Assembly (NCBI RefSeq): GCF_026625865.1
Contig: NZ_CP113067.1
Span: 1,798,001-1,862,000, forward strand
Direction: 5' to 3'
Length of the DNA stretch: 64,000 nucleotides
Source: Microbacterium sp. SL75
GTDB lineage: Bacteria > Actinomycetota > Actinomycetes > Actinomycetales > Microbacteriaceae
Shown: one piece after another, positions 44,548-51,972 of the stretch
Layout of the letters: every line of letters begins with the position of its first letter
Position numbering within the stretch: the stretch's first letter is position 1
Position numbers and translations under genes: made by a program
The notes under the pieces: generated by a model
Databases searched by the model: none
The model's input: the letters and a program-made list of their open reading frames with translations, nothing else
What the model was told of the DNA's origin: nothing

Positions 44548-47109
44548 ATGGCTGAACTGCTGCACCGCCTCGGAACGTTCGCGGCGCGCCGCGCGTGGAC
44601 GGTGATCGTCGCCTGGGCCGTGATCCTCGGCGTCGTCGTGGGCGGCTTCCTCGTCGGGTACAAGGGGCTCAGCTCGAGTTTCGACATCCCGGGGACGGCC
44701 TCCGGGGACGTGATCTCCGAACTGCAGGGCGAGCTCCCCGATTTCGCCGGCGCATCCGGAGCGGTGGTGTTCCGCACCGATGACGGCTCCGCTCTCACCG
44801 ACGAGCAGAAGACCGAGATCTCGGCCCTGGTGGCCTCGGCGAGCGACCTGCCCGATGTGGCCCGCGTCACCGATCCGTTCACCGCCCAGCAGCACCTCGA
44901 GGATCAGCGCCAGCAGGTCGTCGATGGTCGCCAGCAGCTCGAGCAGGCCCGCGCTCAGGCGGAGTCGGGCCAGCAGCAGCTGGACGCGGGGAGGGCGCAG
45001 CTCGAGGCCGGACAACAGCGGCTCGACCAGGGGAAGGCGCAGATCGAAGCCGCGCCGCTGCCCTCCGCCCAGAAGCAGGCGCAGCTCTCCGCCCTCGAGG
45101 CGCAGCAGCAGCAGATCGACCAGCAGCGCTCCGCTCTCGAGCAGCAGCAGACGCAGCTGACCGAAGGCCTCGCCCAGATCGACGCCCAGCAGACCCAGCT
45201 CGATGACGGCTCCGAGCTGCTGAGCTTCGCGGATGCCATCCGGCTGGTGTCGGAGGACGGCTCGACGGCGATCGTCAACGTCTCGTTCGACAAGCCGCGT
45301 CTCGAGCTCACCGAGGCGTCGAAAGAAGCGGTCGTGGAGCATTTCACCGCGAAGGCGGTCGCCGGCGTGGACGTGGCGTTCAACACCGAGATCTCCCAGG
45401 GAGTGCCCGAGATCTTCGGGGTGGGCGAGATCGTGGGCGTGGCCATCGCCGGCATCGTCCTCGTCGTCGTGCTGGGGTCGCTGCTCGCGGCGTCCTTCCC
45501 GATCGCCACGGCGATCATCGGCGTCGCCATCGGTGCCATGGCGACGTTGTCGTTCTCGGGTGTCATTCAGATGGCATCCGTCACGCCCTTCCTCGGGGTC
45601 ATGCTCGGCCTCGCGGTCGGCATCGACTACGCGCTCTTCATCCTCTACCGCCACCGCAGGCAGCTCCTGGCGGGCGCGGATGTCCGCGAATCGATCGGGC
45701 TCGCCAACGGGACGGCGGGCAACGCCGTCGTCTTCGCCGGGTCCACGGTCATCGTCGCGTTGCTGGCGCTGAACATCACCGGCATCCCGTTCCTCGGTCT
45801 GATGGGAACCGCGGGGGCCGTGAGCGTCCTGGTCGCGGTGCTGATCGCCGTCTCGCTGACCCCCGCCCTGCTCGGGCTCGCGGGCATGCGCATCCTCAGC
45901 CGCAGGGCGCGCGCTCGCGCGACCGCCGCATCCGGCGCCGTCGAGCACCCGCGCCGCGCCGCCCGAGCCGAGACCGGCCCGGTCGCGACGAACGGGCGGG
46001 CCGTGCGCCCGATGTCGACGGTGCGCGCCACCGTGACGATGCTCGTGGCGACGGTGGTGCTTCTCGTGATCGCCATCCCCGCTCTCTCGATGCGCCTGGG
46101 GTTGCCCGACGGCGGTAGCGAAGCCGAGGATTCCACCGGGTACAAAGCCTTCACCTGGAGCGAGGAGGCTTTCGGCGCCGGATCCAACGCCCCGCTTCTC
46201 GTGACGGCCGCGCTCCCCGCCGGTACCGCCGAGGCCGACGTCCAGGGCCTGCAGCTCGACGTGGCCCGCGAGCTCTTCTCTCAGGACGACGTGGTGGCGG
46301 TGGCACCCGTCGCGGTGTCCGAGGACCGCACGCTCGCCGCGTTCCAGGTCATCCCCGCCGAGGGACCGAACGCGGTGTCCACCGATCGGCTGGTGCGCGA
46401 CCTGCGTTCGCTCCCCCCGGTCGACGGAGACATCGACCTCGGCGTCGCGGGCGCGGCGGCCATCAACATCGACATCTCCGAGGGGTTGGCGGACGTTCTG
46501 CCGATCTACCTCGTGGTCGTCGTCGGTCTGTCGTTCCTCATCATGGTCATGGTCTTCCGCTCTCTGCTCGTACCGCTGATCGCCACCCTCGGCTTCGTGC
46601 TGTCCCTGTTCGCGACGTACGGAGCAGTCACCGCGGTCTTCCAGTGGGGATGGCTCGGCGGCCTGTTCGGGGTACACAACCCCGGACCGATCCTGAGCTT
46701 CCTGCCGGTGATCCTGGTCGGCATCCTGTTCGGCCTGGCGATGGACTACCAGCTGTTCCTGACCACCGGCATGCGTGAGGCCTGGGCGCACGGCGCCGCC
46801 CCGCGGCTGGCCGTGGCGCAGGGCTTCCGGGCGGGCCGCACCGTGGTGATCGCTGCGGCGATCATCATGATCTCGGTGTTCTCGGGCTTCATCACCTCGG
46901 AGGCCGTCATCATCAAATCGTTCGGTCTGGGGCTCGGCCTCGGAGTGCTCTTCGACGCGTTCATCGTTCGTATGCTGCTGATGCCCGCGATCATGCACGT
47001 GCTGGGCGGCGCCGCCTGGTGGCTGCCCAAGTGGCTCGACCGCGTCGTGCCGAACGTCGACGTCGAAGGCTCGGCGCTCGAGCGTCGCCATCCGGGACAC
47101 CACGGGTAG
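44548..47109 (+). CDS. MMPL-family RND transporter with Gln-rich coiled coil
   Basis: The 853-residue transporter has twelve predicted membrane segments in two sets of one plus five, each preceded by an extracytoplasmic loop, and MMPL motifs such as GLAVGIDYALFILYRHR and GLAMDYQLFLTTGMREAWA. The first loop (residues about 120-240) is a Gln-rich heptad region that should form a long coiled coil outside the membrane. Export of lipids or hydrophobic drugs is likely. ATG 44548 follows GAGAGGA. Regulation by the divergent TetR gene is inferred. Confidence 0.9.
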   Translation: MAELLHRLGTFAARRAWTVIVAWAVILGVVVGGFLVGYKGLSSSFDIPGTASGDVISELQGELPDFAGASGAVVFRTDDGSALTDEQKTEISALVASASDLPDVARVTDPFTAQQHLEDQRQQVVDGRQQLEQARAQAESGQQQLDAGRAQLEAGQQRLDQGKAQIEAAPLPSAQKQAQLSALEAQQQQIDQQRSALEQQQTQLTEGLAQIDAQQTQLDDGSELLSFADAIRLVSEDGSTAIVNVSFDKPRLELTEASKEAVVEHFTAKAVAGVDVAFNTEISQGVPEIFGVGEIVGVAIAGIVLVVVLGSLLAASFPIATAIIGVAIGAMATLSFSGVIQMASVTPFLGVMLGLAVGIDYALFILYRHRRQLLAGADVRESIGLANGTAGNAVVFAGSTVIVALLALNITGIPFLGLMGTAGAVSVLVAVLIAVSLTPALLGLAGMRILSRRARARATAASGAVEHPRRAARAETGPVATNGRAVRPMSTVRATVTMLVATVVLLVIAIPALSMRLGLPDGGSEAEDSTGYKAFTWSEEAFGAGSNAPLLVTAALPAGTAEADVQGLQLDVARELFSQDDVVAVAPVAVSEDRTLAAFQVIPAEGPNAVSTDRLVRDLRSLPPVDGDIDLGVAGAAAINIDISEGLADVLPIYLVVVVGLSFLIMVMVFRSLLVPLIATLGFVLSLFATYGAVTAVFQWGWLGGLFGVHNPGPILSFLPVILVGILFGLAMDYQLFLTTGMREAWAHGAAPRLAVAQGFRAGRTVVIAAAIIMISVFSGFITSEAVIIKSFGLGLGLGVLFDAFIVRMLLMPAIMHVLGGAAWWLPKWLDRVVPNVDVEGSALERRHPGHHG

Positions 47110-47201
47110 TGAGCATCCGCGGCCGGGGGAGCGCAAGCCCCGGCCACTGACGCCCTCGAGGCCGCAGGATGCCGGAAACGACCTGTTCGAGGAGGACCAC
47201 G

Positions 47202-47393
47202 ATGACCGATCGCGAAGAGACGCAGGACGCCCCCGTCATGGACGGCGCGACCGACGCGGGCGTGGAAGAGAAGAAGGCGGGCGCGCAGCAGCAGCGTGCC
47301 GCCGACGCCGCAGTCCACGAGGACGACGACCCCGCGCAGCGAGAGCTCGAAGACGACATCCGCAGCATCCGCGGCTACGGCGAAGACAGCTGA
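47202..47393 (+). CDS. Small acidic hypothetical protein
   Basis: The 63-residue protein (start MTDREETQDAPVMDGATDAG) is rich in Asp, Glu and Gln and ends IRSIRGYGEDS. ATG 47202 follows GAGGAGGA, a strong site. It is probably disordered. No family recognised. It lies 92 nt after the MMPL gene and is followed by a 12-bp hairpin. Confidence 0.65.
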   Translation: MTDREETQDAPVMDGATDAGVEEKKAGAQQQRAADAAVHEDDDPAQRELEDDIRSIRGYGEDS

Positions 47394-47399
47394 CCCGGA

Positions 47400-47457
47400 C
47401 GACGACTCCCGTCCGGAGCCCCGTGTGGGGGGCGGGCTCGACGGGCGGGAGTCGTCG
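47400..47457 (+). terminator. Hairpin after the small acidic gene
   Basis: A perfect 12-bp inverted repeat (47400-47411 with 47446-47457) encloses a 34-nt GC-rich loop with further pairing. Confidence 0.5.
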
Positions 47458-47561
47458 GAGACGCCGAGATCGACGTCGTCCGCGCCGGCGATGCCGGGGC
47501 CGGGTACCGGAAGGCTACGCCGCTGCCGACGGTGCCGAGCGTCCTCTCAGGTAATGCGAAG

Positions 47562-47593
47562 GAGGCCCCGTGCATGCGCACGGGGCCTCTTCT
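47562..47593 (-). terminator. Terminator, probably for the minus-strand gene at 47604
   Basis: A perfect 12-bp stem (47562-47573 with 47578-47589) has an ATGC loop and TTCT on the plus side. It may work in both directions. The remaining part of 47394-47603 shows no gene. Confidence 0.7.
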
Positions 47594-47603
47594 CGTCCGC
47601 GGC

Positions 47604-47846
47604 TCAGGAGCCCGTGGGGATTTCGCCCGCCGCGATGGCGTCCGCGTACGTACGGATGTCCGGGCCGGGCTCGTAGTCGATGAAGCGATCCTTGATGCGC
47701 GCATTGATCTGCGCGAACGCCTCGTCCGACGAGATCCCGTCGCTGTCACGGGCGATCGCGACGACGGCCTCGCGCAGCACGGCGTCGGCGTCGTCGAGGA
47801 TCTTCTGGCGGGCGGGCTCGTTCCAGCGGATGTCTGAGATGTCCAT
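47604..47846 (-). CDS. Small hypothetical protein
   Basis: The 80-residue protein (start MDISDIRWNEPARQKILDDA) is mainly helical and soluble. Pattern and length recall small uncharacterised actinobacterial proteins; no family name can be given. The ATG at 47846 lies 6 nt after TACCGT (47858-47853), a leaderless layout; another ATG 6 nt upstream would overlap the box. It is divergent from the hydrolase gene at 47958. Confidence 0.7.
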   Translation of the reverse strand: MDISDIRWNEPARQKILDDADAVLREAVVAIARDSDGISSDEAFAQINARIKDRFIDYEPGPDIRTYADAIAAGEIPTGS

Positions 47847-47957
47847 GGCCATACGGTACGGTCGACCCCGATTCGCTGATCCCGGGGTTGCATCGCACGG
47901 CTCGATGTGTGCGGCAACCCGCCCGGCCCGCGTGCGTCGGCGCGGCACGATGAAGGA

Positions 47958-48662
47958 ATGTCGAAGGACGCCGTGACCACCGTGCCGCAGCGGATCCGTA
48001 CCGTTCTGCGCGACGCGGGATGGTGGGCGCGCGACTACGTCTACGCGATTCGCGCCCAGGCACGGGCTCTTCTCGGCCGCGACGCTGCGGACCTCCTCGC
48101 CGAGGGCGAAGGCACGCCGGTCGTCCTGCTCCCGGGCATCTACGAGACCTGGCGCTTCCTCGAGCCGCTCGCGCGGGCCCTGCACGAACGCGGCCACCCC
48201 GTGCACGTCGTGACGGAACTCGGCGGCAACCGGCGACCGATCGCGGAATCCGCCGGACGGGTTGCCGCCCTGCTGTTCTCTCGGGGTCTTAATGACGTGG
48301 TGCTCGTCGCGCACAGCAAGGGCGGACTCATCGGCAAGCACGTCATGGCCTTCAGCCCTGCCGGTGAGCGCGTGCGTGCGATGGTCGCGGTCGCCACTCC
48401 GTTCGGCGGGTCTCGGTACAGCCGCCTCATGCCGACGCCTTCGCTGCGTGCCTTCGCCTCGGGCGACGCGACGATGAAGGCGCTCGCCGCGTCGGGCGCG
48501 GTGAATACGCGCATCGTCTCTGTGTTCGGTCCGTTCGACCCGCATATCCCCGAGGGAAGCGAGCTCGCCGGTGCCCGCAACGTCGTGCTCGCCGGCGGCG
48601 GGCACTTCCGCGTGCTCGCCGACCCGCGTGTGATCGCCGAGGTGATCCGCGTCGCGGAGTGA
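47958..48662 (+). CDS. Alpha/beta hydrolase (lipase/esterase-like)
   Basis: The 234-residue protein has the alpha/beta hydrolase pattern: oxyanion region VVLLPGIYETWRFLEPLA, nucleophile elbow VAHSKGGLIG (Ser nucleophile, Lys at x2), an acid near GPFDPHIPEGSE and the final His in GGGHFRVL. No signal peptide. The substrate is unknown; the elbow resembles that of PGAP1/lipase-like proteins. ATG 47958 is preceded by GAAGGA with almost no spacing and by CACGAT 6 nt before it. Confidence 0.85.
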   Translation: MSKDAVTTVPQRIRTVLRDAGWWARDYVYAIRAQARALLGRDAADLLAEGEGTPVVLLPGIYETWRFLEPLARALHERGHPVHVVTELGGNRRPIAESAGRVAALLFSRGLNDVVLVAHSKGGLIGKHVMAFSPAGERVRAMVAVATPFGGSRYSRLMPTPSLRAFASGDATMKALAASGAVNTRIVSVFGPFDPHIPEGSELAGARNVVLAGGGHFRVLADPRVIAEVIRVAE

Positions 48663-48669
48663 CCGCCCG

Positions 48670-49260
48670 TCAGGCGGCGTTCGGGGGAGCGATGTCCCCG
48701 GCGGAACGGACGATGGGAGCGTCCGCCCGCTCCGCGATCAGCGCACAGCACGAGGGGCCCGCCGTGTCGCACACGTCGGCGACGGCGCATCGCATGCGCT
48801 GAAGAAAAGCGGTGACCGCTACGGTCTCGCTCTCGGTCATACCGCGAGTGGCCTGCATCATGCGGTCGTGCATGGAGGCGAGGGTGTCCCGCATCTCCTC
48901 ATCGGCGTGGGAGGTGGTGGAGACGAGAACCTTCCGCCGGTCGGAGGGGTGCGGGCGGCGCTCCAGATGCCCGGATCGCTCGAGTCGGTCCAGGAGGGCG
49001 GTCACGGAGGCCGTGGAGACACCGAGGTGACGCGCCAGATCGACCGGAGTGACATCGCGGCCTGAGGAGGTGGCCCTGGTCAGGAACCGAAGCACGAGCA
49101 GCTCGTTCTCTCCCATGGCCATCGAGCCCTGCGTGCGCCGGCGCATCGCCATCTCGGCCGAACGGTAGGCCCGCATCGCCTCCATGACCCGCGCTCCACG
49201 CTCATCGTCGGTGCTGTCGCTGTACCAGTACGACGGAGGTGCCGTCTTCTCGATCGACAT
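48670..49260 (-). CDS. MarR-family regulator linked to a DUF7882 gene (2)
   Basis: The 196-residue protein has a winged helix (DLARHLGVSTASVTALLDRL and HPSDRRKVLVSTT) closely similar to the MarR protein at 36400. It has an extra N-terminal part of about 30 residues. Five Cys stand near the C-terminus (MRCAVADVCDTAGPSCCAL has four of them in a row of 19 residues), which might sense redox state or metal. ATG 49260 follows AGGAG. It is divergent from DUF7882 copy 3, the second instance of this pairing in the window. Confidence 0.85.
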   Translation of the reverse strand: MSIEKTAPPSYWYSDSTDDERGARVMEAMRAYRSAEMAMRRRTQGSMAMGENELLVLRFLTRATSSGRDVTPVDLARHLGVSTASVTALLDRLERSGHLERRPHPSDRRKVLVSTTSHADEEMRDTLASMHDRMMQATRGMTESETVAVTAFLQRMRCAVADVCDTAGPSCCALIAERADAPIVRSAGDIAPPNAA

Positions 49261-49279
49261 CGCGCTCCTAATATCTCGC

Positions 49280-49309
49280 TTGCCTATTCGCTAGTCTACC
49301 TAGTAAGTT
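49280..49309 (+). promoter_or_regulatory. Promoter and possible MarR operator before DUF7882 copy 3
   Basis: TTGCCT (49280-49285) and TAAGTT (49304-49309) are 18 bp apart. The spacer holds CTAG-TCTAC-CTAG (49291-49303), a candidate MarR operator. A related CTAGTTAGG lies at the -10 region of the first MarR gene. Confidence 0.45.
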
Positions 49310-49340
49310 AAATTGCGAGCAACGATCAGAGGGGTACATC

Positions 49341-49715
49341 ATGGCGAAGCTTTACTACGGCACGACAACCGAGCCGATCAGCATCGACGACCGCATGTTG
49401 GCGCACGTCAAGGTCGTCGTCGCGACCAAGCTCCGCCGGGGAGAGAGCTTCACCCTGTCGTGGGTCCACGGGCAGGACGAGCCGACCGGTCGTTCGACCA
49501 TCTGGCTGCAGCCGTCGATCCCCCTGCGCTTCGTCTTCGATTCGGAACAGCCCGAGGCGCTCGATCAGAACCTGCTGAAGCGCATGGCCAACGACGCCAA
49601 CTCGTCGCGCGGTCTCAGCCTCGACATCGCTCTCGACGAGCCCGCCGCGACGTCCGCTCCGGTGCGGACGGCTGCGACGTCGAAACCGACGCGCTCCCTC
49701 GTCCGCGCGGCGTGA
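49341..49715 (+). CDS. DUF7882 family small protein, copy 3
   Basis: The 124-residue protein starts MAKLYYGTTTEPISIDDRML and shares KVVVATKLRRGESF and LQPSIPLRFVF with copy 2 almost residue for residue. It has an extra tail of about 20 Ala/Thr/Arg-rich residues. Unknown function. ATG 49341 follows AGAGGGG. It overlaps the next ORF by GTGA, starting a chain of three coupled genes. Confidence 0.85.
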   Translation: MAKLYYGTTTEPISIDDRMLAHVKVVVATKLRRGESFTLSWVHGQDEPTGRSTIWLQPSIPLRFVFDSEQPEALDQNLLKRMANDANSSRGLSLDIALDEPAATSAPVRTAATSKPTRSLVRAA

Positions 49716-50020
49716 TCCTGTCCGCGCCCCGTCCCCTCGTCGGGGCGATCGTCTGGTCGCGGCTCGACGACGACCTCTCGGTCGCCCGGCGGGACGGGGA
49801 CTTCGCCGGCTACGTGGATCGCTGCTCGCCCGAGGCGTTCTTCGTGTTCGACTGTCACGCGCGATACGTCGGCACGTACGCCGACGCGGCCACCGCTCGG
49901 TCGGCGTTGGGCGAGTCCGCCCCGTCTCGGCGCGCATCCTGCACCGTGTCCTGGTCTCGGGTACTCCGAGCCCTCAGCTCTCGGCTCACGCCCTCGAATC
50001 CGTCACAGGAGCAGATGTGA
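49712..50020 (+). CDS. Hypothetical protein coupled to DUF7882 copy 3
   Basis: A GTG at 49712, inside the stop of the DUF7882 gene, opens 102 codons (ILSAPRPLVGAIVWSRLDDD start). The segment EAFFVFDCHARYVGTYADAATA looks like a folded core; the C-terminal third is basic. No family recognised. Translational coupling on both sides (GTGA twice) supports that it is a real gene. Confidence 0.55.
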   Translation: MILSAPRPLVGAIVWSRLDDDLSVARRDGDFAGYVDRCSPEAFFVFDCHARYVGTYADAATARSALGESAPSRRASCTVSWSRVLRALSSRLTPSNPSQEQM

Positions 50021-50103
50021 AGACCCTTCCGACGTGGGATGTACCCACCGAACCGATCTCGATCCTCAGCCCTGAAGAGATCGCCGCTCTCAGCGATCGC
50101 TGA
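50017..50103 (+). CDS. 28-residue micro-ORF coupled to the preceding gene
   Basis: A GTG at 50017 overlaps the preceding stop (GTGA) and has AGGAG at 50007-50011. The peptide (KTLPTWDVPTEPISILSPEE and seven more residues) has a Pro-rich start and a short helix. Its last 14 bases overlap the convergent membrane protein gene. Low to moderate confidence. Confidence 0.4.
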   Translation: MKTLPTWDVPTEPISILSPEEIAALSDR

Positions 50104-50317
50104 CGTCGTCGTCCGAACGCGGCTCCGGGGCCCGCGCGGCGGGCTCTCGACGAATCCGTAGAACGGCGAGAGCGAAGATGATCGCTCCGGCGGCGGCGAA
50201 GACGAGTTTGGGCTCGGTCGGGGAATCGGCGGGAAGGACGAGCGTCGGGGCGGCCAGCACCATCACCGCGACGACGCAGAGCGCGAACCCGATCGGGCGT
50301 GGAGACCGCGAGTCCAT
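50090..50317 (-). CDS. Small membrane protein
   Basis: The 75-residue protein has two membrane segments (about 8-28 and 38-56) and a charged cytoplasmic tail (RIRREPAARAPEPRSDDDV). ATG 50317 follows GGAGGAAGG. No family recognised. Confidence 0.65.
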   Translation of the reverse strand: MDSRSPRPIGFALCVVAVMVLAAPTLVLPADSPTEPKLVFAAAGAIIFALAVLRIRREPAARAPEPRSDDDVSDR

Positions 50318-50465
50318 CGCACCCCTTCCTCCGGTTGCGGGCTTGTCGACAGCCTATGCGCGGAGTGGCTGCGAAGGTCATACCGGTTGCGGGCGGCCGC
50401 GTCTACCACCGCTCGGGAGGGGCCGTCGCTGGTTACCGTAGCGGCTCCGACGAAGGGATCCGTCC

Positions 50466-50810
50466 GTGCGCTCCATCACCACCGCGCTGTCCGCCACCGC
50501 CCTCATCGCTGCGCTGTTCCTCCTTCCCTCGGGGCCTGCCGATGCCGTGGTTCCGACGCAGGTCGTCCGCGACAGCGGCACCGCGTCGCTCCACGAGGAC
50601 AGTACGGCGAGCCCGACGGCGCGTGGAATCAGCTTCTCGATCAGCTCGGGTGAGTCCCTTGTCGCGGGCGCGGTGCAGGAGAAGCCCGCCCCGGAAGCCG
50701 AGGCGGGGCGGTTCGCCTTCGTCTTGATCCCGCTCCTGGCGGCGGCCGTCATCGTCGTCGGCGCGGTCTTCGTCATCTCGCGAGGACGCCGTCGGCGTCG
50801 CGGCGATTGA
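50466..50810 (+). CDS. Small secreted or surface protein with C-terminal membrane anchor
   Basis: The 114-residue protein has a signal peptide (cleavage near GPADAVV), an extracellular stretch of about 55 residues rich in Ser/Thr/Glu, a membrane segment (FVLIPLLAAAVIVVGAVFVI) and an Arg-rich end. The layout recalls small sortase-like or anchor proteins without an LPxTG motif. GTG start at 50466 after GAAGGGA; TACCGT at 50435-50440 may be the -10 box. Confidence 0.65.
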   Translation: MRSITTALSATALIAALFLLPSGPADAVVPTQVVRDSGTASLHEDSTASPTARGISFSISSGESLVAGAVQEKPAPEAEAGRFAFVLIPLLAAAVIVVGAVFVISRGRRRRRGD

Positions 50811-50835
50811 GCATCGCGCAGAGGCGGTGGGTGAG

Positions 50836-50933
50836 CAATGGGCGCGGGCAGAGAACCAGCGTCGAACAGTGCGGCCCCCCGGCACGCACGTGAGGCTGTT
50901 CTCTGCCCGCACAGAACAGCATCATCCCCATTG
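50836..50933. repeat. 98-bp element with nested inverted repeats
   Basis: CAATGGG (50836-50842) and CCCATTG (50927-50933) are the outer ends. Inside, 50844-50860 and 50895-50910 form a 16-bp arm with a single bulge, ending GCGGGCAGAGAAC. It lies in a 240-bp gap without a gene. It could be a small mobile-type repeat or a large hairpin terminator. Confidence 0.45.
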
Positions 50934-51051
50934 ACGCTGATCGTCGGCTTCAGCGCCCGGATATCACCCCCGCAGGCCCACAGATCACCCCGATGCCGGG
51001 TGCAGCGAGGGCGAGACGATAGTGTGGCCGAGCCCGCTGGAGGAGGAGCCG

Positions 51052-51738
51052 ATGACCGAGACAGTCGAGCGGCCCGTCACGCGGGTAGCCCGGACGCAAA
51101 CCTCACCCGTCGCCCGCTTGGCGACGGCCGGGGGTATCGCGGCTTTCCTCAGCGCGGTGCTCATCTGGGTCTGTCGCTTGTGGGAGCCGAGCGTGCAGTA
51201 CGTCAGCCAGCTCGGCGCCACGTCGATGCCGACCGCGCCCCTGTTCAACACGGCTCTTCTCCTGCTCGCGATCGCCGCCGTCCTCGTCGACCGGTCCTTG
51301 GCGTTTCGGGGAGGGGGATATGTCGTCGGGTGGCCCGTCGCCACGACGCTGCTCGTGTGCGGGTTGTGCTTCGGGGTGGCATCTGTCGTCACCTGCTCGC
51401 CCGGATGCCCCATTCCCTTCACGGAGGGAGCCCTCCCTCAGGATCTGATCCACATCTCTTTCGCCGTCCTCGGGTTCGTCTTGGCGATCGTCGCGATGGG
51501 GCAGGTCGCCGCCATCCGGCGGCGCCCCTGGATGCGCGCGGCTTCCGTCGTCACGCTCGTCGCTGTCGGTCTGACATCGTTCAGTGGCGCGATGATCGCT
51601 CTCTCCCGGGGCGACACGACGCTCGGTGGGAACCTCGAGTTCACCGCCGCCACCTTGGCCATCGCGTGGTTCGGGGTGTTCGGTCTGCAGGTCGCCGCCG
51701 ACGAACGACGAGCCCGCGCGAAGATGCCCGACGTGTGA
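51052..51738 (+). CDS. DUF998-like integral membrane protein
   Basis: The 228-residue protein has six membrane segments and the family features SVQYVSQLGAT in the first outer loop and SPGCPIPFTEGALPQDLIHI in the third. Function unknown. ATG 51052 follows GAGGAGGAG; TAGTGT at 51020-51025 is a possible -10 box. Confidence 0.75.
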   Translation: MTETVERPVTRVARTQTSPVARLATAGGIAAFLSAVLIWVCRLWEPSVQYVSQLGATSMPTAPLFNTALLLLAIAAVLVDRSLAFRGGGYVVGWPVATTLLVCGLCFGVASVVTCSPGCPIPFTEGALPQDLIHISFAVLGFVLAIVAMGQVAAIRRRPWMRAASVVTLVAVGLTSFSGAMIALSRGDTTLGGNLEFTAATLAIAWFGVFGLQVAADERRARAKMPDV

Positions 51739-51756
51739 CGCATTAGCGTGGGAGCC

Positions 51757-51972
51757 GTGACCCTCCGACGATTGCTCCGCGTCCTCGCCTGGCTGGCGCC
51801 CGTGGCCGCTTTCGTCGTTATTCTCGCCGTCCTTCGGGGAGCGGGCGTGCCGCTGTCGGTTCCCGGCATCCTGGTCGTCGTCGTGCTGCTCGCTGCCGCG
51901 CGCCTGATGATGGGGCGGTCACGCCGACGGCGGCGAGACCGCACCGTCACGCGTCCAGGTCGTTCTCGATGA
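51757..51972 (+). CDS. Small membrane protein
   Basis: The 71-residue protein has two membrane segments and an Arg-rich tail. I chose GTG 51757 because TAGCGT (51744-51749) lies 7 nt before it, the leaderless pattern seen at many genes here; an in-frame GTG at 51748 would overlap that box. The 3' end overlaps the convergent LuxR gene by 26 bp. Confidence 0.6.
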   Translation: MTLRRLLRVLAWLAPVAAFVVILAVLRGAGVPLSVPGILVVVVLLAAARLMMGRSRRRRRDRTVTRPGRSR

